The position numbers and the translations under genes were made by a program. A model generated the notes under the pieces. It saw nothing but the letters and a program-made list of their open reading frames with translations. It searched no databases and was not told where the DNA came from. Source: Procambarus clarkii (lineage: Eukaryota; Arthropoda; Malacostraca; Decapoda; Cambaridae). From it: DNA of 64,000 nucleotides. Position 1 is the first letter of the stretch, and each line of letters opens with the position of its first letter. Location of the stretch: assembly GCF_040958095.1 (NCBI RefSeq), contig NC_091193.1:28162154-28226153 (forward strand), written 5' to 3'. Positions 11,101-22,689 of this stretch are shown here, in pieces.

Positions 11101-12035
11101 CGTGCTGTGTTTTTTTTCATCTTTCTTCCCCCCCCTCCCCTCTCCTCCTCCCTGTCTAGCTCGTTGGTGCCGTGAAGGGGCTTGGTGGGCGGCTGCCGAA
11201 GTGTGCTGCTACTTAAGACAGTTCTCTGTCCTTTTGTAGCCTTTTCCTCCTGCTGCTGTCCTCTCTAATTCTGCTGAACACCTTTTCCTTTTCCTTTTCT
11301 TTCTTTTTCTCCACCCCCCCCCCTCCCTCTTCTCCTTTCTCACTGTCATTTTCTGCTAACTTTGTGCCTGTTTTGTTCATTCTTTTGGCCTTCTTTTGTT
11401 TTGATGCCCGGGTGTTTGAAGAGGCATACTCTTGCACCCGTTGAACTGTAGTATCCAACATCTCGAGCGAGGGGAGCCTTTTATTGTCAATCCCCCTTTC
11501 GTCACTGAACCCAATCTCGACGGACTGATGGTTCTTAAGGTGGCGTTTGTGGGGCGTATACTCACGACGCACCCCTAGGGGGCCCAGGCATGATCGGCGA
11601 TAGCTTCTTGTTGGATGCTCTGCTTCTAATTGTGGCTACATGGTGGGTGTGGGGGCACATTCGTGAATGAAAGTGTATTTATGCCTATGAATGTTCCTCT
11701 TGTACCCCTCTCAAGCTCGTGGGGTGGGCGACCAAGCCCCCAAGTCAGACTGTATTGGAAGACCGGGCTCTGTAGCCCCCGCTGCGTTGGGCCCCATCTT
11801 TTCTCCCTCTTTGACCCTCCTGACTACTCCCCTTTGCTTCCCTCCCTGCCTCTGTGGTTGGGTCGAGCCACAAACCCCCAGTGGTGACCACCTCGTCTCT
11901 TGGCACAGCTCAGTCTCTCATTGTGGCTACTGCACCTTTTAACACCCTTCTCTCTCTCTCTCTGGGGGTTCTCAACACCGTCCTCGCCACAGCCGTACTC
12001 GCTCGATTCCTTCCCGTACTGATGTATATCAAGCC

Positions 12036-13566
12036 TTGTTTGGTCCCGCTTCATGGGCCAAATACTTTGATCTCCTCCCTCTTGATTCTGTGCCTCCTGA
12101 CGATTTCTCCCTCCATCGGCATCTTGTAGATTCCATAGATGCCTCTGTTACCTTCAACCCCCACCCGTCTTGGTACACGTGTCGTTGCAGCCAAGCCTCC
12201 CGCTTGGCTGCCTTCTCCTGCCTTGGCGAGGCCCCTGTTCGGGTCTCAAAGAACGCTCGGTTGAATGCCAGTGTTGGCACTATTCTCCTCCCGCCCCATG
12301 TTGCAACCGGTGTTCGGAATCTGCAGTACTGCCAAGATGATATTCGGCATATCCTCGAAGCCCAGGGCCATGCTGTCCTCCAGGTAGACACATTTACTAG
12401 TCCCCCTCGTGGTCGTCGCTGTCAGCCCCTTCGGGTTGTGAAGATTACCTTTGATGGTAGGACCCATCCACCCTCTGTCATTCTTGCAGGTAGCAGGTGC
12501 TCTGTCCAGGAGTACATTCCCCTCTCCTCGACTCTGTAATAGGTGCTGGAAGTTTGGGCATGGAGTCCTCCGCTGCTCCAGTAATGTCTCTGTCCTTTGT
12601 GTAGGGGCAAAGGTCACTCTAAATCGGAGTGCACTTCTCCCCAGGTTTGCTGCCTCAATTGCGGTGAGGCTCACCCTACCTTCTACCTACGTGTATACAT
12701 TACAAGCTTGAGGCAGCCGTCCTCAACTTGAAGCACAGGGAGCGTTTGTCTTTTCCTGAGGCGAGGCGCCAAGTTCGCTGTCTCCCACCTATGCTTACAT
12801 CTCTTATGCTCGCGTGTTGCACTCTTCCCCTCCCCGTCCTTCCCACCTTCCTCAGACTCAGAACCGTTTCCAGGCCTTGGACCCTGACACGCCCACTATC
12901 CCCTTCTCTGTTCCTTTGAGTTCTGTCCCGAAGGATCCACCTCCTGGTCCTCTGTCTGGGGTTCCCCTTCTTTCTGCTCGGTCTGTCATGTGTCCTGTGT
13001 CTTCTTCCTCGTCTCCCTCCGATCCTCCTTCCCATCCTTCTCCTCCATCTATTGGCTCTCCACGCTGCCTGTCAGTGTGGGCTGATGTCCATCGCTCTCC
13101 CAACGGTCGTTGTGTATGCTCTCGTTCTGCTTCTCCTGTTGAGACGCTAGAATCCGTTGCCCAGTACGTAGTTGCTGAGACACCTGTCTCTGAGTCAAAA
13201 GTGTAAACCTGACTTCTCTCCTTCCTTCCTCCCCGGCGGGTAAAAAAGCTTCACTTTCTTCCTCGCCCCCTACTTCTGACTCTCTCGCTCTGTGCCCTTC
13301 CGTTTCGGTGGTTACGTCCCCTGTTCCTGCTTTGGAGGTCTCTTTGGCCCCTTCTTCCCTCTCGGTTAGTGCCCTTGCCAAGGTGCATTCCCTGGTTTCT
13401 GCCCCTCCTGCTGCTGTCCTTGACCCTCGGTTATCTCCCCCCCCCCCTCTTCCTCCTCCGGACCCTACTCGTCCGCCCCTGGTCGGTCCTCTAGCTCCCT
13501 TCCCCTCCTTCTTTACTCGTTTTACCCATGCCCCCTAACCCTGACCCTGATCCTGCGCTTCTTTGA
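12036..13566 (+). pseudogene. LINE ORF1 (gag-like, zinc knuckle), copy 2
   Basis: The N-terminal part (12036-12539) reads well, with GPASWAKYFDLLPLD and NASVGTILLPPHVATGV. A frameshift then separates it from the knuckles: CNRCWKFGHGVLRC (about 12537), a second knuckle CPLCRGKGHSKSEC in another frame (about 12594-12635) with its histidine intact, and CLNCGEAH (about 12652). The Pro/Ser-rich C-terminus runs to about 13566. Small indels separate the frames. Confidence 0.7.
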
Positions 13567-13625
13567 CGTGCTGTTCCCTTTTCACCTTTGTTTCTTCGTT
13601 GTTCTCTGTTGCTGTCTTCTCGTCG

Positions 13626-14462
13626 ATGTATATTCTTCAATGGAACGTTTGTTGTTATTACACCAATTTCCTTAAACTCCAACTTCTGATTTCGTGGTTT
13701 TCGCCCCTTTGTGTCTGTCTCCAGGAGCCGATGCTTGGTGCTCGTCCTGGTCGCTTTCGTGGCTATTCCTTTCTCTCCCCCCCTCCCCCTCAGCTGTTGC
13801 TGGGGCTCCTAACTCTTCTGCTCTCTTGATTCGGGCTGATGTTCCCTTTATCCCTTTACTTTTTCCTTCACCTCTCCATTGTTCTGCTGCTTGTATCTTT
13901 GTGAGGAAATGGTACACCGTTTGTTCTATTTATTTCTCCCCCGAGTGTCCCGCTTTCTCTTCCCGATCTGAAGCACCTACTGGACTCCTTTCCAAAGCCT
14001 GTGTTCCTGCTGGGTGATTTCAATTGTCGTCATTCCCTTTGGGGGTGATGTTCTGACGAACACCCGGGGTCGGCTTCTTGAGCCGTTCATCCTCTCTTCT
14101 TCCCCGTCTCTTCTGAATTTTGGTGAGCCCACGCATTTGGACTCTCGGACTCGCACCCTTTCCTGTCTTGATCTTTCTGTTTGCTCATCTTCTCTTTACT
14201 TAGATTTCAAGTGGCAAGTTCTTGATGACCTCCATGGCAGTGACTATTTCCCCATCCTTGTTACCTTTTTCTCTCTTCACCCACCCCTCTCATTCCCTAG
14301 GTGGCAGTTGGCTAAGGCAGACTGGAACCAAATGCGTGGGCTCACCTCAGTGCTGCTCTAGCTCTCTGACCTCTCCCTTCTGCCTCTCCCTAGCTCTCTC
14401 CTCCTTTTTCATGACAACGTTTTCGACGCGGCCCTCCGCTCTATTCTTGCTCTTCCTCTCGG
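13626..14462 (+). pseudogene. LINE endonuclease (APE-type) domain, broken, copy 2
   Basis: The reading begins MYILQWNVCCYYTNFLKLQL, the usual LQWN opening of apurinic-type LINE endonucleases. FSPLCVCLQEPML follows (the glutamate of the metal site), then GDFN-like sequence (VFLLGDFNCRHS in another frame near 14000-14035) and DLHGSDYFPI near 14227, which carries the terminal catalytic Ser-Asp pair with tyrosine where most have histidine. Several frame breaks are present. The enzyme would nick the target DNA. Confidence 0.65.
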
Positions 14463-14551
14463 GGACCACGGTTTCAACTTGCGATTGATGCAGTGTCGTC
14501 TTGGGCCACCGATCATGGCTTCAGATTCTCTACATCTAAGACTTGTGCTTG

Positions 14552-15092
14552 CATGCATGGGTGTCAAGGGGAGACTCATGAAATGGGTTGAAGACTACCT
14601 CACGTGGAGGAAAGCCAAGGTTTGCTTCAATGGAGCAGTCTCCAGAACAATGAATATGGAACTCGGGACCCCCCAAGGCGGAGTCTTAAGCCCTACACTA
14701 TTCAATGTACTTATGAACGCCATTGCAAATATTGATTTTCCGGAAGGAACACAACAAGTGGGATATGCAGATGATGTCCTAATACAAGCTCCCACCTTGG
14801 GAAAAATTGAACAGTCCATTGAACTCCTCGGAAGGAAATGTATTGAGCTCGGTTTCACTCTCTCCACAAACAAGACGAAGACATACTCCCATCACAAGCG
14901 GAGAGCAAATGAAGAACTACAAATTAATGGTGTAACACTTGAATGGGTTGACCACTATCGGTACCTTGGCGTCACTGTCGGCTCTAACAAGGGGAAGAAA
15001 GAGGAGCTCAATCAACTCATAGGAACATGCAAAAGTCGACTCAGGGCACTGAAAGCTATGACCTGGAATGGACATGGAGCCTCTATTGCCGT
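14552..15092 (+). pseudogene. RT fragment of a second LINE type (5' piece)
   Basis: The frame runs VSRTMNMELGTPQGGVLSP, then GYADDVLIQAP (catalytic YADD near 14764), then LSTNKTKTYS and YRYLGVTVGS. This differs clearly from the neighbouring RNase H LINEs and from the CR1/L2 LINEs. It stops at about 15092, where a CR1/L2-type LINE on the minus strand is inserted. Reading resumes at 18617. The 5' end of the RT is missing, so it was truncated or recombined into copy 2. Confidence 0.75.
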
Positions 15093-15540
15093 GTTTAAAA
15101 TTTTATTTTATTTTATTTTTATTTATATATATACAAGAAGGTACATTGGGTTTGTGAGAATACATTGTAAAGTACAGTAATTACATTCTTGTAAAGCCAC
15201 TAGTACGTGCAGCGTTTCGGGCAGGTCCTTAATCTAGCAGATAATATTAAGTAGGTAATTTCAATCAGAATTGATAAATGAAAGATACATTACAAGAGAA
15301 AAATGAGATGAGAGAGATAAGTAAGTATATTAAAGCACATTGTTATATTAAAGCTCTGATTGATTACATTGACAGCTTGATTAGTAATTTAAACAAGGTT
15401 AATAGACACCATACAGCAGATTGACAGCACATATAAGACAGCAATGATCACAATGGTAAAGATGTTCAAATTGGGAACAAAAAGGTTGGGAGATTGGGTA
15501 GCAATAGATACAGTGCAATTTTAAGGCAAAAAGATAAAAA

Positions 15541-15990
15541 CTATGAAGATGAAATTAGGTACTTTTTAGTATTGATTTTGAATGATGTAAAAGTTGGACA
15601 GCTTTTCAATTCAGTAGGGAGTGAATTCCATAAACTGGGTCCCTTTATTTGCATAGAGTGTTTACACAAATTAAGTTTAACTCTGGGGATATCGAAGAGA
15701 TATTTATTTTTGGTGTTGTGATAATGGGTCCTATTACATCTGTCCAGGAAGAGTTTCAGACAAGGATTTGCATTTAAGAATAGGGTTTTGTAAATGTAGT
15801 TGACACAAGAGAATTTGTGGAGTGAGATTATGTTTAGCATGTTAAGGGAGTTAAACAAGGGGGCTGTGTGTTGTCTGAAAGCAGAATTTGATATTATTCT
15901 GATAGCAGATTTTTGCTGGGTGATGATGGACTTGAGGTGGTTTGCAGTGGTTGAACCCCATGCACAGATACCATAGTTGAGATAGGGATA
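15541..15990 (-). pseudogene. L2a RT C-terminal domain fragment
   Basis: The minus-strand frame from 15858 to 15541 includes CNRTHYHNTKNKYLFDIPRV and the KGPSLWNSLPTELKS ending usual for CR1/L2-type RT proteins. Upstream the ICAWGST segment lies near 15950-15975. This is the C-terminal part of the same protein whose RT core lies at 18136-18616. Confidence 0.7.
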
Positions 15991-16035
15991 GATTAGTGCA
16001 TAATATAGAGAGATGAGAGCAGAGTTAGGAACATA

Positions 16036-18135
16036 ATATAATAATAATAATAATATTTTTTATTTAGGTAAGGTACATACATAAAGAGATTTTACAAAGT
16101 TTGTTGGCTTTATAGATAGAGCTAGTACATACAATGCCTAAAGCCACTATTACGCAAAGCGTTTCGGGCAGGAAAAACATTAATGACTAAAGCTTAAAAC
16201 TAATGGGTAAAAAGAATAAGATGTGTTGAGTACAAATAAAAATAGAGGTAAAAGAGGGGGGAACATTATTGAAAAAGCAGCACAAATACAATTACAAATT
16301 ATTACAGAAAATTACATTCAAACAGCGTTGATTTGTAAAACAAAAAAAAACAAAGAACATACATGGGTTGACAACAGAGGGGTAAGGTGGGTTACAGGGA
16401 ATTTATTAGGTATAGCTTCGTTTTTAACTTAAACTGGTTGAGAGAGGTACAGTCTTTAACATGGTTGGGAAGGTCATTCCACATTCTGGGCCCCTATATT
16501 TGTAGAGCATTTCTGGTTTGATTAAGTCGTACTCTAGGAATATCAAAACTGTATTTATTTCTGGTGTGGTGCTCATGGGTTCTGTTACAACCTTCTATTA
16601 AGCTTTTGAGATCAGGATTGGCATTATAGTTTAGCGTTTTATATATGTATAATGCACATGAGAGAATGTGCAGTGACTTAATGTCTAACATATTCAGAGA
16701 TTTGAGTAGGGGTACCGAGTGATGACTGGGGCCAGAATTGGATATTGTCCTAATAGCAGCTTTGTGTTGAGTAATTAGAGGACGTAAGTGATTTTGGGTA
16801 GTAGAGCCCCAAGCACAAATACCATAGTTGAGATATGGATAGATAAGGGAGTAATAGAGAGTCACCAGGGCAGGGCGTGGTACATAATATCTGATCTTAG
16901 AAAGAATGCCCACAGTTTTTGAAACTTTTTTTGATATGTTTAGAATGTGTCCCTGGAAATTCAGCTTGTGGTCAATGAGAATGCCAAGGAATTTGCCATC
17001 TAATTTGTTACAAATTTGGGTATTGTTTATTTTGAGATTTATTTGATTAGAGGATTTATTGCCAAACAGAATATAGAAAGTTTTGTCAATGTTAAGGGTG
17101 AGTTTGTTGGCAGTTAGCCACAGATGGACTTTATTAAGCTCAGTATTTACTGTGGCATTTAGAGCAAGGGGATCAGGACTGGAGTAAATGAAGGTTGTGT
17201 CGTCAGCAAATAGAATTGGTTTGAGGTGTTGGGAGGCATTTGGAAGGTCATTAATGTAGATGAGAAAGAGGAGAGGGCCAAGTATGCTGCCCTGGGGAAC
17301 ACCAATGTTGATGGGTAGGGTGGGAGAAATTGTATTATTCACAGAAACACATTGGAGCCTGTCAGTAAGGTAGGATTTGAGGTATTGTAGGGAGTGTCCT
17401 CTGACACCATAATGATGTAATTTAAGAAGAAGGTTTTGGTGGTTGACAGTATCGAAAGCTTTACGCAGGTCCACAAATAACCCAACAGGGAACTCATTTT
17501 TATCAAGAGCTGTATGAATCGAGTTAAGCATACTAATAAGTGCATCGTTAGTGCTTTTTTTGAGCCTGAAGCCATATTGGCAAGGGCTAAGTATATTGAG
17601 TTTGGCTAGATATGAGTAAAGCTGCTTATAGATTAGTTTTTCAAAAATTTTTGACAAGTTTGGCAGGATTGATATAGGTCTGTAGTTGTTAACATCTGTG
17701 AGATCACCACATTTGTGGACAGGCGTTACTCTCGCTTTTTTTAGAATATCTGGAAAGGTTTGGAGTTCAAGTGACTTGTTGAAGAGCAAAGCAATAGCAG
17801 GGGCTAAAGATCTGGAGGCTTTTTTGTAGATTAAAGTTGGTATCTCCTCAAGGGCACCAGACTTGGTTTTAAGGGAAAGGATTATCTCATTGACGTCAGT
17901 GGAATTAATAGGCTTTAGGTACAGAGACTGTGGATAGTTACCTGTAAGATAGTCCTTAACATCAGTACTGGAAGATGGAATATCATTAGCAAGGGATGAA
18001 CCAATGGAAGAGAAGAATCTATTGAACTCAATAGCAGAATCAGAGGCTGAAAGCTGACCATCGTTATTAGACAGGAGAGTCGGTTTGTTATTTATAGACT
18101 TCCTTGATTCTTTGATATCTGATTTTGGAGAGTAT
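16036..18135 (-). mobile_element. CR1/L2-type LINE (L2b) nested in L2a
   Basis: The 3' end has an ATT-rich simple tail (aataataataataatatttt, 16039-16060) followed, going 5' on the minus strand, by the conserved tail with rc of gcgtttcgggcagg (16159-16172). L2a reading is interrupted exactly here: SKIRY at 18118-18135 on one side, and the continuing PNSALI-type sequence at about 16020 on the other. L2b is itself 5' truncated, starting just before the RT. Confidence 0.75.
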
Positions 18136-18140
18136 ACCAA
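16494..18140 (-). CDS. CR1/L2-type reverse transcriptase, nearly intact, one early stop
   Basis: The frame has 548 codons and no internal break. RT motifs in order are [20 protein letters not shown] (about residue 140-160), [17 protein letters not shown] (about 215), [20 protein letters not shown] (about 280), [11 protein letters not shown] (catalytic FADD, about 308) and [14 protein letters not shown] (about 385). The C-terminal domain follows, with [23 protein letters not shown] stop at about 16494 comes before the last roughly 40 codons, which remain recognisable (GPRMWNDLP) and run to about 16390. The endonuclease half is missing. The enzyme would prime reverse transcription at a nicked target. 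Confidence 0.8.
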   Translation of the reverse strand: MVYSPKSDIKESRKSINNKPTLLSNNDGQLSASDSAIEFNRFFSSIGSSLANDIPSSSTDVKDYLTGNYPQSLYLKPINSTDVNEIILSLKTKSGALEEIPTLIYKKASRSLAPAIALLFNKSLELQTFPDILKKARVTPVHKCGDLTDVNNYRPISILPNLSKIFEKLIYKQLYSYLAKLNILSPCQYGFRLKKSTNDALISMLNSIHTALDKNEFPVGLFVDLRKAFDTVNHQNLLLKLHHYGVRGHSLQYLKSYLTDRLQCVSVNNTISPTLPINIGVPQGSILGPLLFLIYINDLPNASQHLKPILFADDTTFIYSSPDPLALNATVNTELNKVHLWLTANKLTLNIDKTFYILFGNKSSNQINLKINNTQICNKLDGKFLGILIDHKLNFQGHILNISKKVSKTVGILSKIRYYVPRPALVTLYYSLIYPYLNYGICAWGSTTQNHLRPLITQHKAAIRTISNSGPSHHSVPLLKSLNMLDIKSLHILSCALYIYKTLNYNANPDLKSLIEGCNRTHEHHTRNKYSFDIPRVRLNQTRNALQI

Positions 18141-18616
18141 CTGTTTTAGAGACTTTCTTAGTTATGTGTTGTATGTGGGTACTGAAGTTGAGTCTCTTGT
18201 CTAGGAATATGCCAAGAAACTTTCCATCATTTTTATTGCTAATGTTTACATTGTCAATCTGAAGCTGAATTGCATTTGTAGATTTGCTTCCAAATAGGAT
18301 GTAGTAGGTCTTTTCTATGTTAAGTGTTAGTTTGTTGGTTGATATCCATAAGTGGACTTTTTTTAGTTCATTATTAACAACATCATTTAGTGTATGTGGG
18401 TTGGGGTTGGAGTAAATGAGGGTAGTATCATCAGCAAACAAAATAGGTTTCAGAATGTTAGAGACATTAGGCAGATCATTAATGTATATAAGAAATAGTA
18501 GGGGTCCCAAGATGCTGCCCTGAGGCACTCCAACGGTTATTGGTAGAATGGGAGAGATTATATTATTGATGGCTACACATTGGTGTCTATCACTAAGATA
18601 GGATTGGATATAGTCC
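18136..18616 (-). pseudogene. L2a RT core, 5' truncated
   Basis: The minus-strand frame carries [43 protein letters not shown] and [14 protein letters not shown], about two thirds identical to L2b by eye. It ends at SKIRY where L2b is inserted. Any apparent N-terminal extension into 18617-18729 belongs to the host RT on the other strand and is spurious. Confidence 0.75.
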
Positions 18617-18935
18617 ATGATGTACACAAAATGATGTACACAGCCTATGTGCGCTCCGTCATAGACTATGCCGCACCAGTTCTGTGCACCTACTCCCAAA
18701 GCGATATAAAAAGGCTTGAAAGCATTCAAAATGAAGCCATGACAATCAATCTTGGAGTGCCAAGGACTGCCAAAACTTCTAATCTACGAGAGGAGTTGTC
18801 CCTTCCCAGTGTTAAAAGCAGAATTCAGGAGCTGAATGCTAAGCTTGCAATTAGGATAGCCAGAGATCCCCATTACAATGATATTGCTAAGAAAAAACTG
18901 AGCTCTGTGCTACTTTCAGGGGGAAACAGGAGTTT
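18617..18935 (+). pseudogene. Second-type LINE RT, 3' piece
   Basis: The frame reads [19 protein letters not shown], then [14 protein letters not shown], the usual post-RT segment of LINE RT proteins, to a stop at 18937. It is the continuation of 14552-15092 after the nested L2 elements. A further piece of the same protein family (LEELHLLEQARELLP, then LPPWEDD) lies at about 19118-19290, after another small insertion. Confidence 0.7.
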
Positions 18936-18939
18936 TTAG

Positions 18940-19117
18940 TTCGTTAGTTTAGTTCATTTATTATGCACCCCATACCCATCTTGTGGGCGGTAGTGGAAAG
19001 GGTTACAGAGGCACATAATGGGCTCAGGGACTGAACCCCACAATTCATTTAGCTAAGCAAGTTACAATCTTGATGAGTTAGTAACAAAATTCAATATAAG
19101 TCGTCACATGGACCAGG
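18940..19117 (-). mobile_element. Short non-LTR 3'-end element, copy 1
   Basis: This is nearly identical to 20342-20557. Read on the minus strand it ends in a ctaa-rich tail (ctaaactaac-like), typical of a LINE or SINE 3' end. CAGGAG-like short repeats flank it (about 18927 and 19122). It separates two parts of the second-type LINE reading. It is non-coding. Confidence 0.55.
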
Positions 19118-19295
19118 AGAAGCAAAAAATGGCATCACAGATCAGTCTGCTACCTCGAAGAGCTTCACCTGCTTGAGCAAGCCCGTGAGCTCCTGCCTGT
19201 AGAGAGGTTACCTCCCTGGGAGGATGACTCATGCAAGATTATCATCAATGAAATGGCAACGAAAAAATCCAACATGATACCACAAGAAATGAGAA

Positions 19296-19831
19296 AAAGA
19301 TTTCATTTTGTACAAACACACTTTGGAACTTTAAGTTTAGTGTTTCACACATTTCCTATTCATGTTCCGTGAATCTATTTCCCATTTTCAACCTCTGAAT
19401 ATTATCCTTTACCTGCAATTTGTTGTTTATGAATTTATAGAATAGATCTGGTTCTGTTTTACATTTGTCTGCAATCCCTTTTTCAAAATTTCTTTCTGCC
19501 TCTCTCCTCACTGCCGTGTAGTTGTTTCTCGCATCTTTGTATCGCTGGTATGTTTGGGGGTTTGGCCTCTTCCTGTACTGATTCCATTTTTGTGTCTTTT
19601 GGTCTCTGGCCCTCTCGCAATTTCTGTTGAACCAATCCTGTTTCCTAGTTCTGCATCTTTGTTTTGGTATAAATTTTTTTGTGCCTTTATCATATATTTC
19701 ACAAAACTTGACATACATCTCATTCACTTCCTTGTCTAGCATCAAGTCTGTCCAATTATACTCACTAAATTTTTTTTTAAAGTGGCCATAATGACCTCTC
19801 CTGAAGTCAGGTTTTTCAACTGCTTCAACCT
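19296..19831 (-). pseudogene. LINE-A endonuclease-RT linker fragment
   Basis: The minus-strand frame (19745-19356) carries LDKEVNEMYVKFCEIYDKG, KQDWFNRNCERARDQKTQKW and RREAERNFEKG. The region is almost identical to 28229-28761 inside the full LINE-A, with only a few small indels. The fragment has neither the 3' end nor the 5' end of the LINE, and it abuts the foldback at 19832. Confidence 0.75.
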
Positions 19832-19935
19832 AACATATAGACTAGAACTAATTGAGATCAAAGCATACATTGAGTTGAAAAAAAGGACGGAGAAAAAAAA
19901 GAAATATATATATATATATATATATGTATATACAT

Positions 19936-20754
<819 letters not shown>

Positions 20755-20855
20755 ATGTATATACATATATATATATATATTTCTTTTTTTTCTCCGTCCT
20801 TTTTCAACTCAATGTATGCTTTGATCTCAATTAGTTCTAGTCTATATGTTTTCCC

Positions 20856-20955
20856 CAGACCTTGCCGGAAACGCTGTGCGTAATAATGGGTGCCAGCAGT
20901 GTATGTACTATCTGTAAATGCATCAATATGTTTGTATGTATGTACTTTACCTGAG
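20856..20955 (+). mobile_element. CR1/L2-type LINE 3' tail fragment
   Basis: It contains gccggaaacgctgtgcgtaa and ctatctgtaaatgcatcaa, matching the rc of the L2b tail near 16110-16175 (gcccgaaacgctttgcgta, then a tgtatgtac block). Only about 100 bp are recognisable. The rest, up to 21608, is GC-rich then CT/TG-rich sequence with no gene I can support. Confidence 0.5.
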
Positions 20956-21608
20956 TTAACATATGATTGGCGGTAGTGGCGGGGGTGAGCGTGGGGGTCC
21001 CGGCAGCAGGAGAGTGGTGGTGGCGGCCTCACACCGCCGGGGGGGATGTGGGACGAGTGCCTGAGCGGGCCTGTCCTCAACACTGCAGGTGCTCAGGCTG
21101 GTGCAGGGTGCTCAGCCCTGCCGCCGCTCACCAATGTCCACACTCAATGGTAAGTGCTGAGCACCTCCGTCCCTGGGGTGTGTGTTCCTGTGCAGGTGCT
21201 CAGGCACCTACTTCCTTCTCTGGGGGGGTATGGGGGTCGTATATATGGTCAAGGCCTGCACAGTTTACCTGAGTTTACCCGAGTGTTACTAACACCAATT
21301 GCCTTCGACGAGGACAGGAAGCCGGCGTCTTGTCGAAGGCCCTCCCCCCCCCCCTTTGATGAAAATCCTCTCTTCTACCCCCCCCCCACACATATCCTTT
21401 GTGATGTTTGTCCTTGTAACACTGCATCACTGTGTGTATTGTTGTATTTATGTATTGTATCACTGTATGTATTGATGTATCAGTTTGTATTGTGCAATAT
21501 CAGTGTGTATAGTATGAGGTGGGCAAGTATGGGCAGTTCTGCCTTATCATACACATTTTGCACACTGGGCATTTTGTATGTGTATGTATGTGTATATATA
21601 TATACTGT

Positions 21609-21981
21609 ATGTCGTACCTAGTAGCCAGAACGCACTTCTCAGCCTACTATGCAAGGTCCGATTTGCCTAATAAGCCAAGTTTTCATGAATTAATGTTTTT
21701 TCGACTACCTAACCTAACTTTTTCGGCTACCTAACCTAACCTAACCTATACAGATAGGTTAGGTTAGGTTAGGTAGGGTTGGTTAGGTTCGGTCATATAT
21801 CTACGTTAATTTTAACTCCAATAAAATAAAATTGACCTCATACATAATGAAATGGGTAGCTTTATCATTTCATAAGAAAAAAATTAGAAAAAATATATTA
21901 ATTCAGGAAAACTTGGCTTATTAGGCAAATCGGGCCTTGCATAGTAGGCTGAGAAGTGCGTTCTGGCTACTAGGTACGACA
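21609..21981. mobile_element. TTAGG-bearing foldback MITE, copy 2 (intact)
   Basis: This is a 373-bp element with the same inverted ends as copy 1 (GTCGTACCTAGTAGCCAG at 21610; its inverse ends at 21981). It has a central inverted pair of CCTAA and TTAGG runs (about 21705-21785) and TA-rich flanks. The internal sequence after the repeats (ggtcatatatctacgttaat) matches copy 1 in inverse order. It is non-coding. From 22020 to 22690 I see only AT-rich DNA. Confidence 0.85.
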
Positions 21982-22689
21982 TTATATATATATGTATATA
22001 TATATATATATATAATATAATATAATATAATATTTAAATTTATATATACAGTATAATATTTATATTTTGTTATTGTAACTTTTTGATACACTCTGTACCA
22101 TATGATATGCTATGCATAGGATAGGATAGGATATGCTTCACACTATAATAGGTTAGGTTACATTTTAAAATCGACACATAAAGGCTCCTTATGAAGGGAT
22201 AATACAGGTCATTTCATCTTTAAAATGGTTTTCATTTTGGATCTTAAGTCAAATTCAACTAATGGCAATGTTTAATGTAAAATTTGTGAAGTTTTTATAT
22301 CACAAAACAGTTTAAAAATACCACACACAGTGAAGTATATGTAGTTTTTAAAGTGATAATTAATGGACACATCGACAAGTATGCAAAGGGGTAAAGTCAA
22401 ATCGTTTACTTATTGATAAACTGTATATATTATTGGGTTGGGTTTTGAAGGCTTGAAAATTCATTTGTTGAACAGTATTGGATGTGCAGTGACCTGCATC
22501 TGGGTGTGAAATGGTTGAGCACGAAGTGACTTGTATCTTGCATCTTAATGGCATGTCAGTTTCACTTTTCAATATGTACAGTATGTATAAAACTTGCAGA
22601 ATATGAAATATACCAGATATGATTTTAAAGGGGAGAATATTTCCCATTGCAAAATACATTAAGCCTCGTAGGGATATCGAGGGCCCTTA

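Larger units (their letters stand above)
5851..11150 (+). mobile_element. LINE with RNase H (I/Jockey-like), copy 1, split by a sister copy
   Basis: A pyrimidine-rich element on the plus strand: 5' leader (about 5851-6480), ORF1 with zinc knuckles, then at 7452-10378 a foreign 5'-truncated copy of the same family, then the rest of ORF1 (10392-11100). Downstream of ORF1 the sequence changes to the leader of copy 2, so the host copy has lost its own ORF2. The RNase H domain and gag-like CCHC fingers point to the I/R1/Jockey assemblage of non-LTR elements; the exact clade needs a tree. Confidence 0.75.
11150..14551 (+). mobile_element. LINE with RNase H, copy 2 (leader, ORF1, endonuclease; RT deleted)
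   Basis: The leader (about 11150-12035) shares the block around gtgggcgaccaagcccc (11723) with copy 1 (6286). ORF1 (12036-13566) and the start of ORF2 (from about 13626) follow. At about 14463 the endonuclease reading jumps straight to the end of the RT, shown by homology to 8658-8740, so nearly all RT is deleted. At about 14552 a different LINE takes over. The copy is inactive. Confidence 0.7.
15096..18616 (-). mobile_element. CR1/L2-type LINE (L2a), minus strand, split by sister L2b
   Basis: The 3' end is at about 15096, with a tail containing the rc of agcgtttcgggcaggtcctt (near 15210). The coding part resumes beyond the inserted L2b at about 18136 and ends 5'-truncated at about 18616, inside the RT. 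The host is the second-type RT, whose two halves (14552-15092 and 18617-18933) flank it. Confidence 0.75.

Noticed and set aside
18088-18729. A 213-residue RT frame including 18617-18729
   Set aside because: The first roughly 37 residues are the reverse strand of the host RT piece. Only 18136-18616 belongs to L2a.
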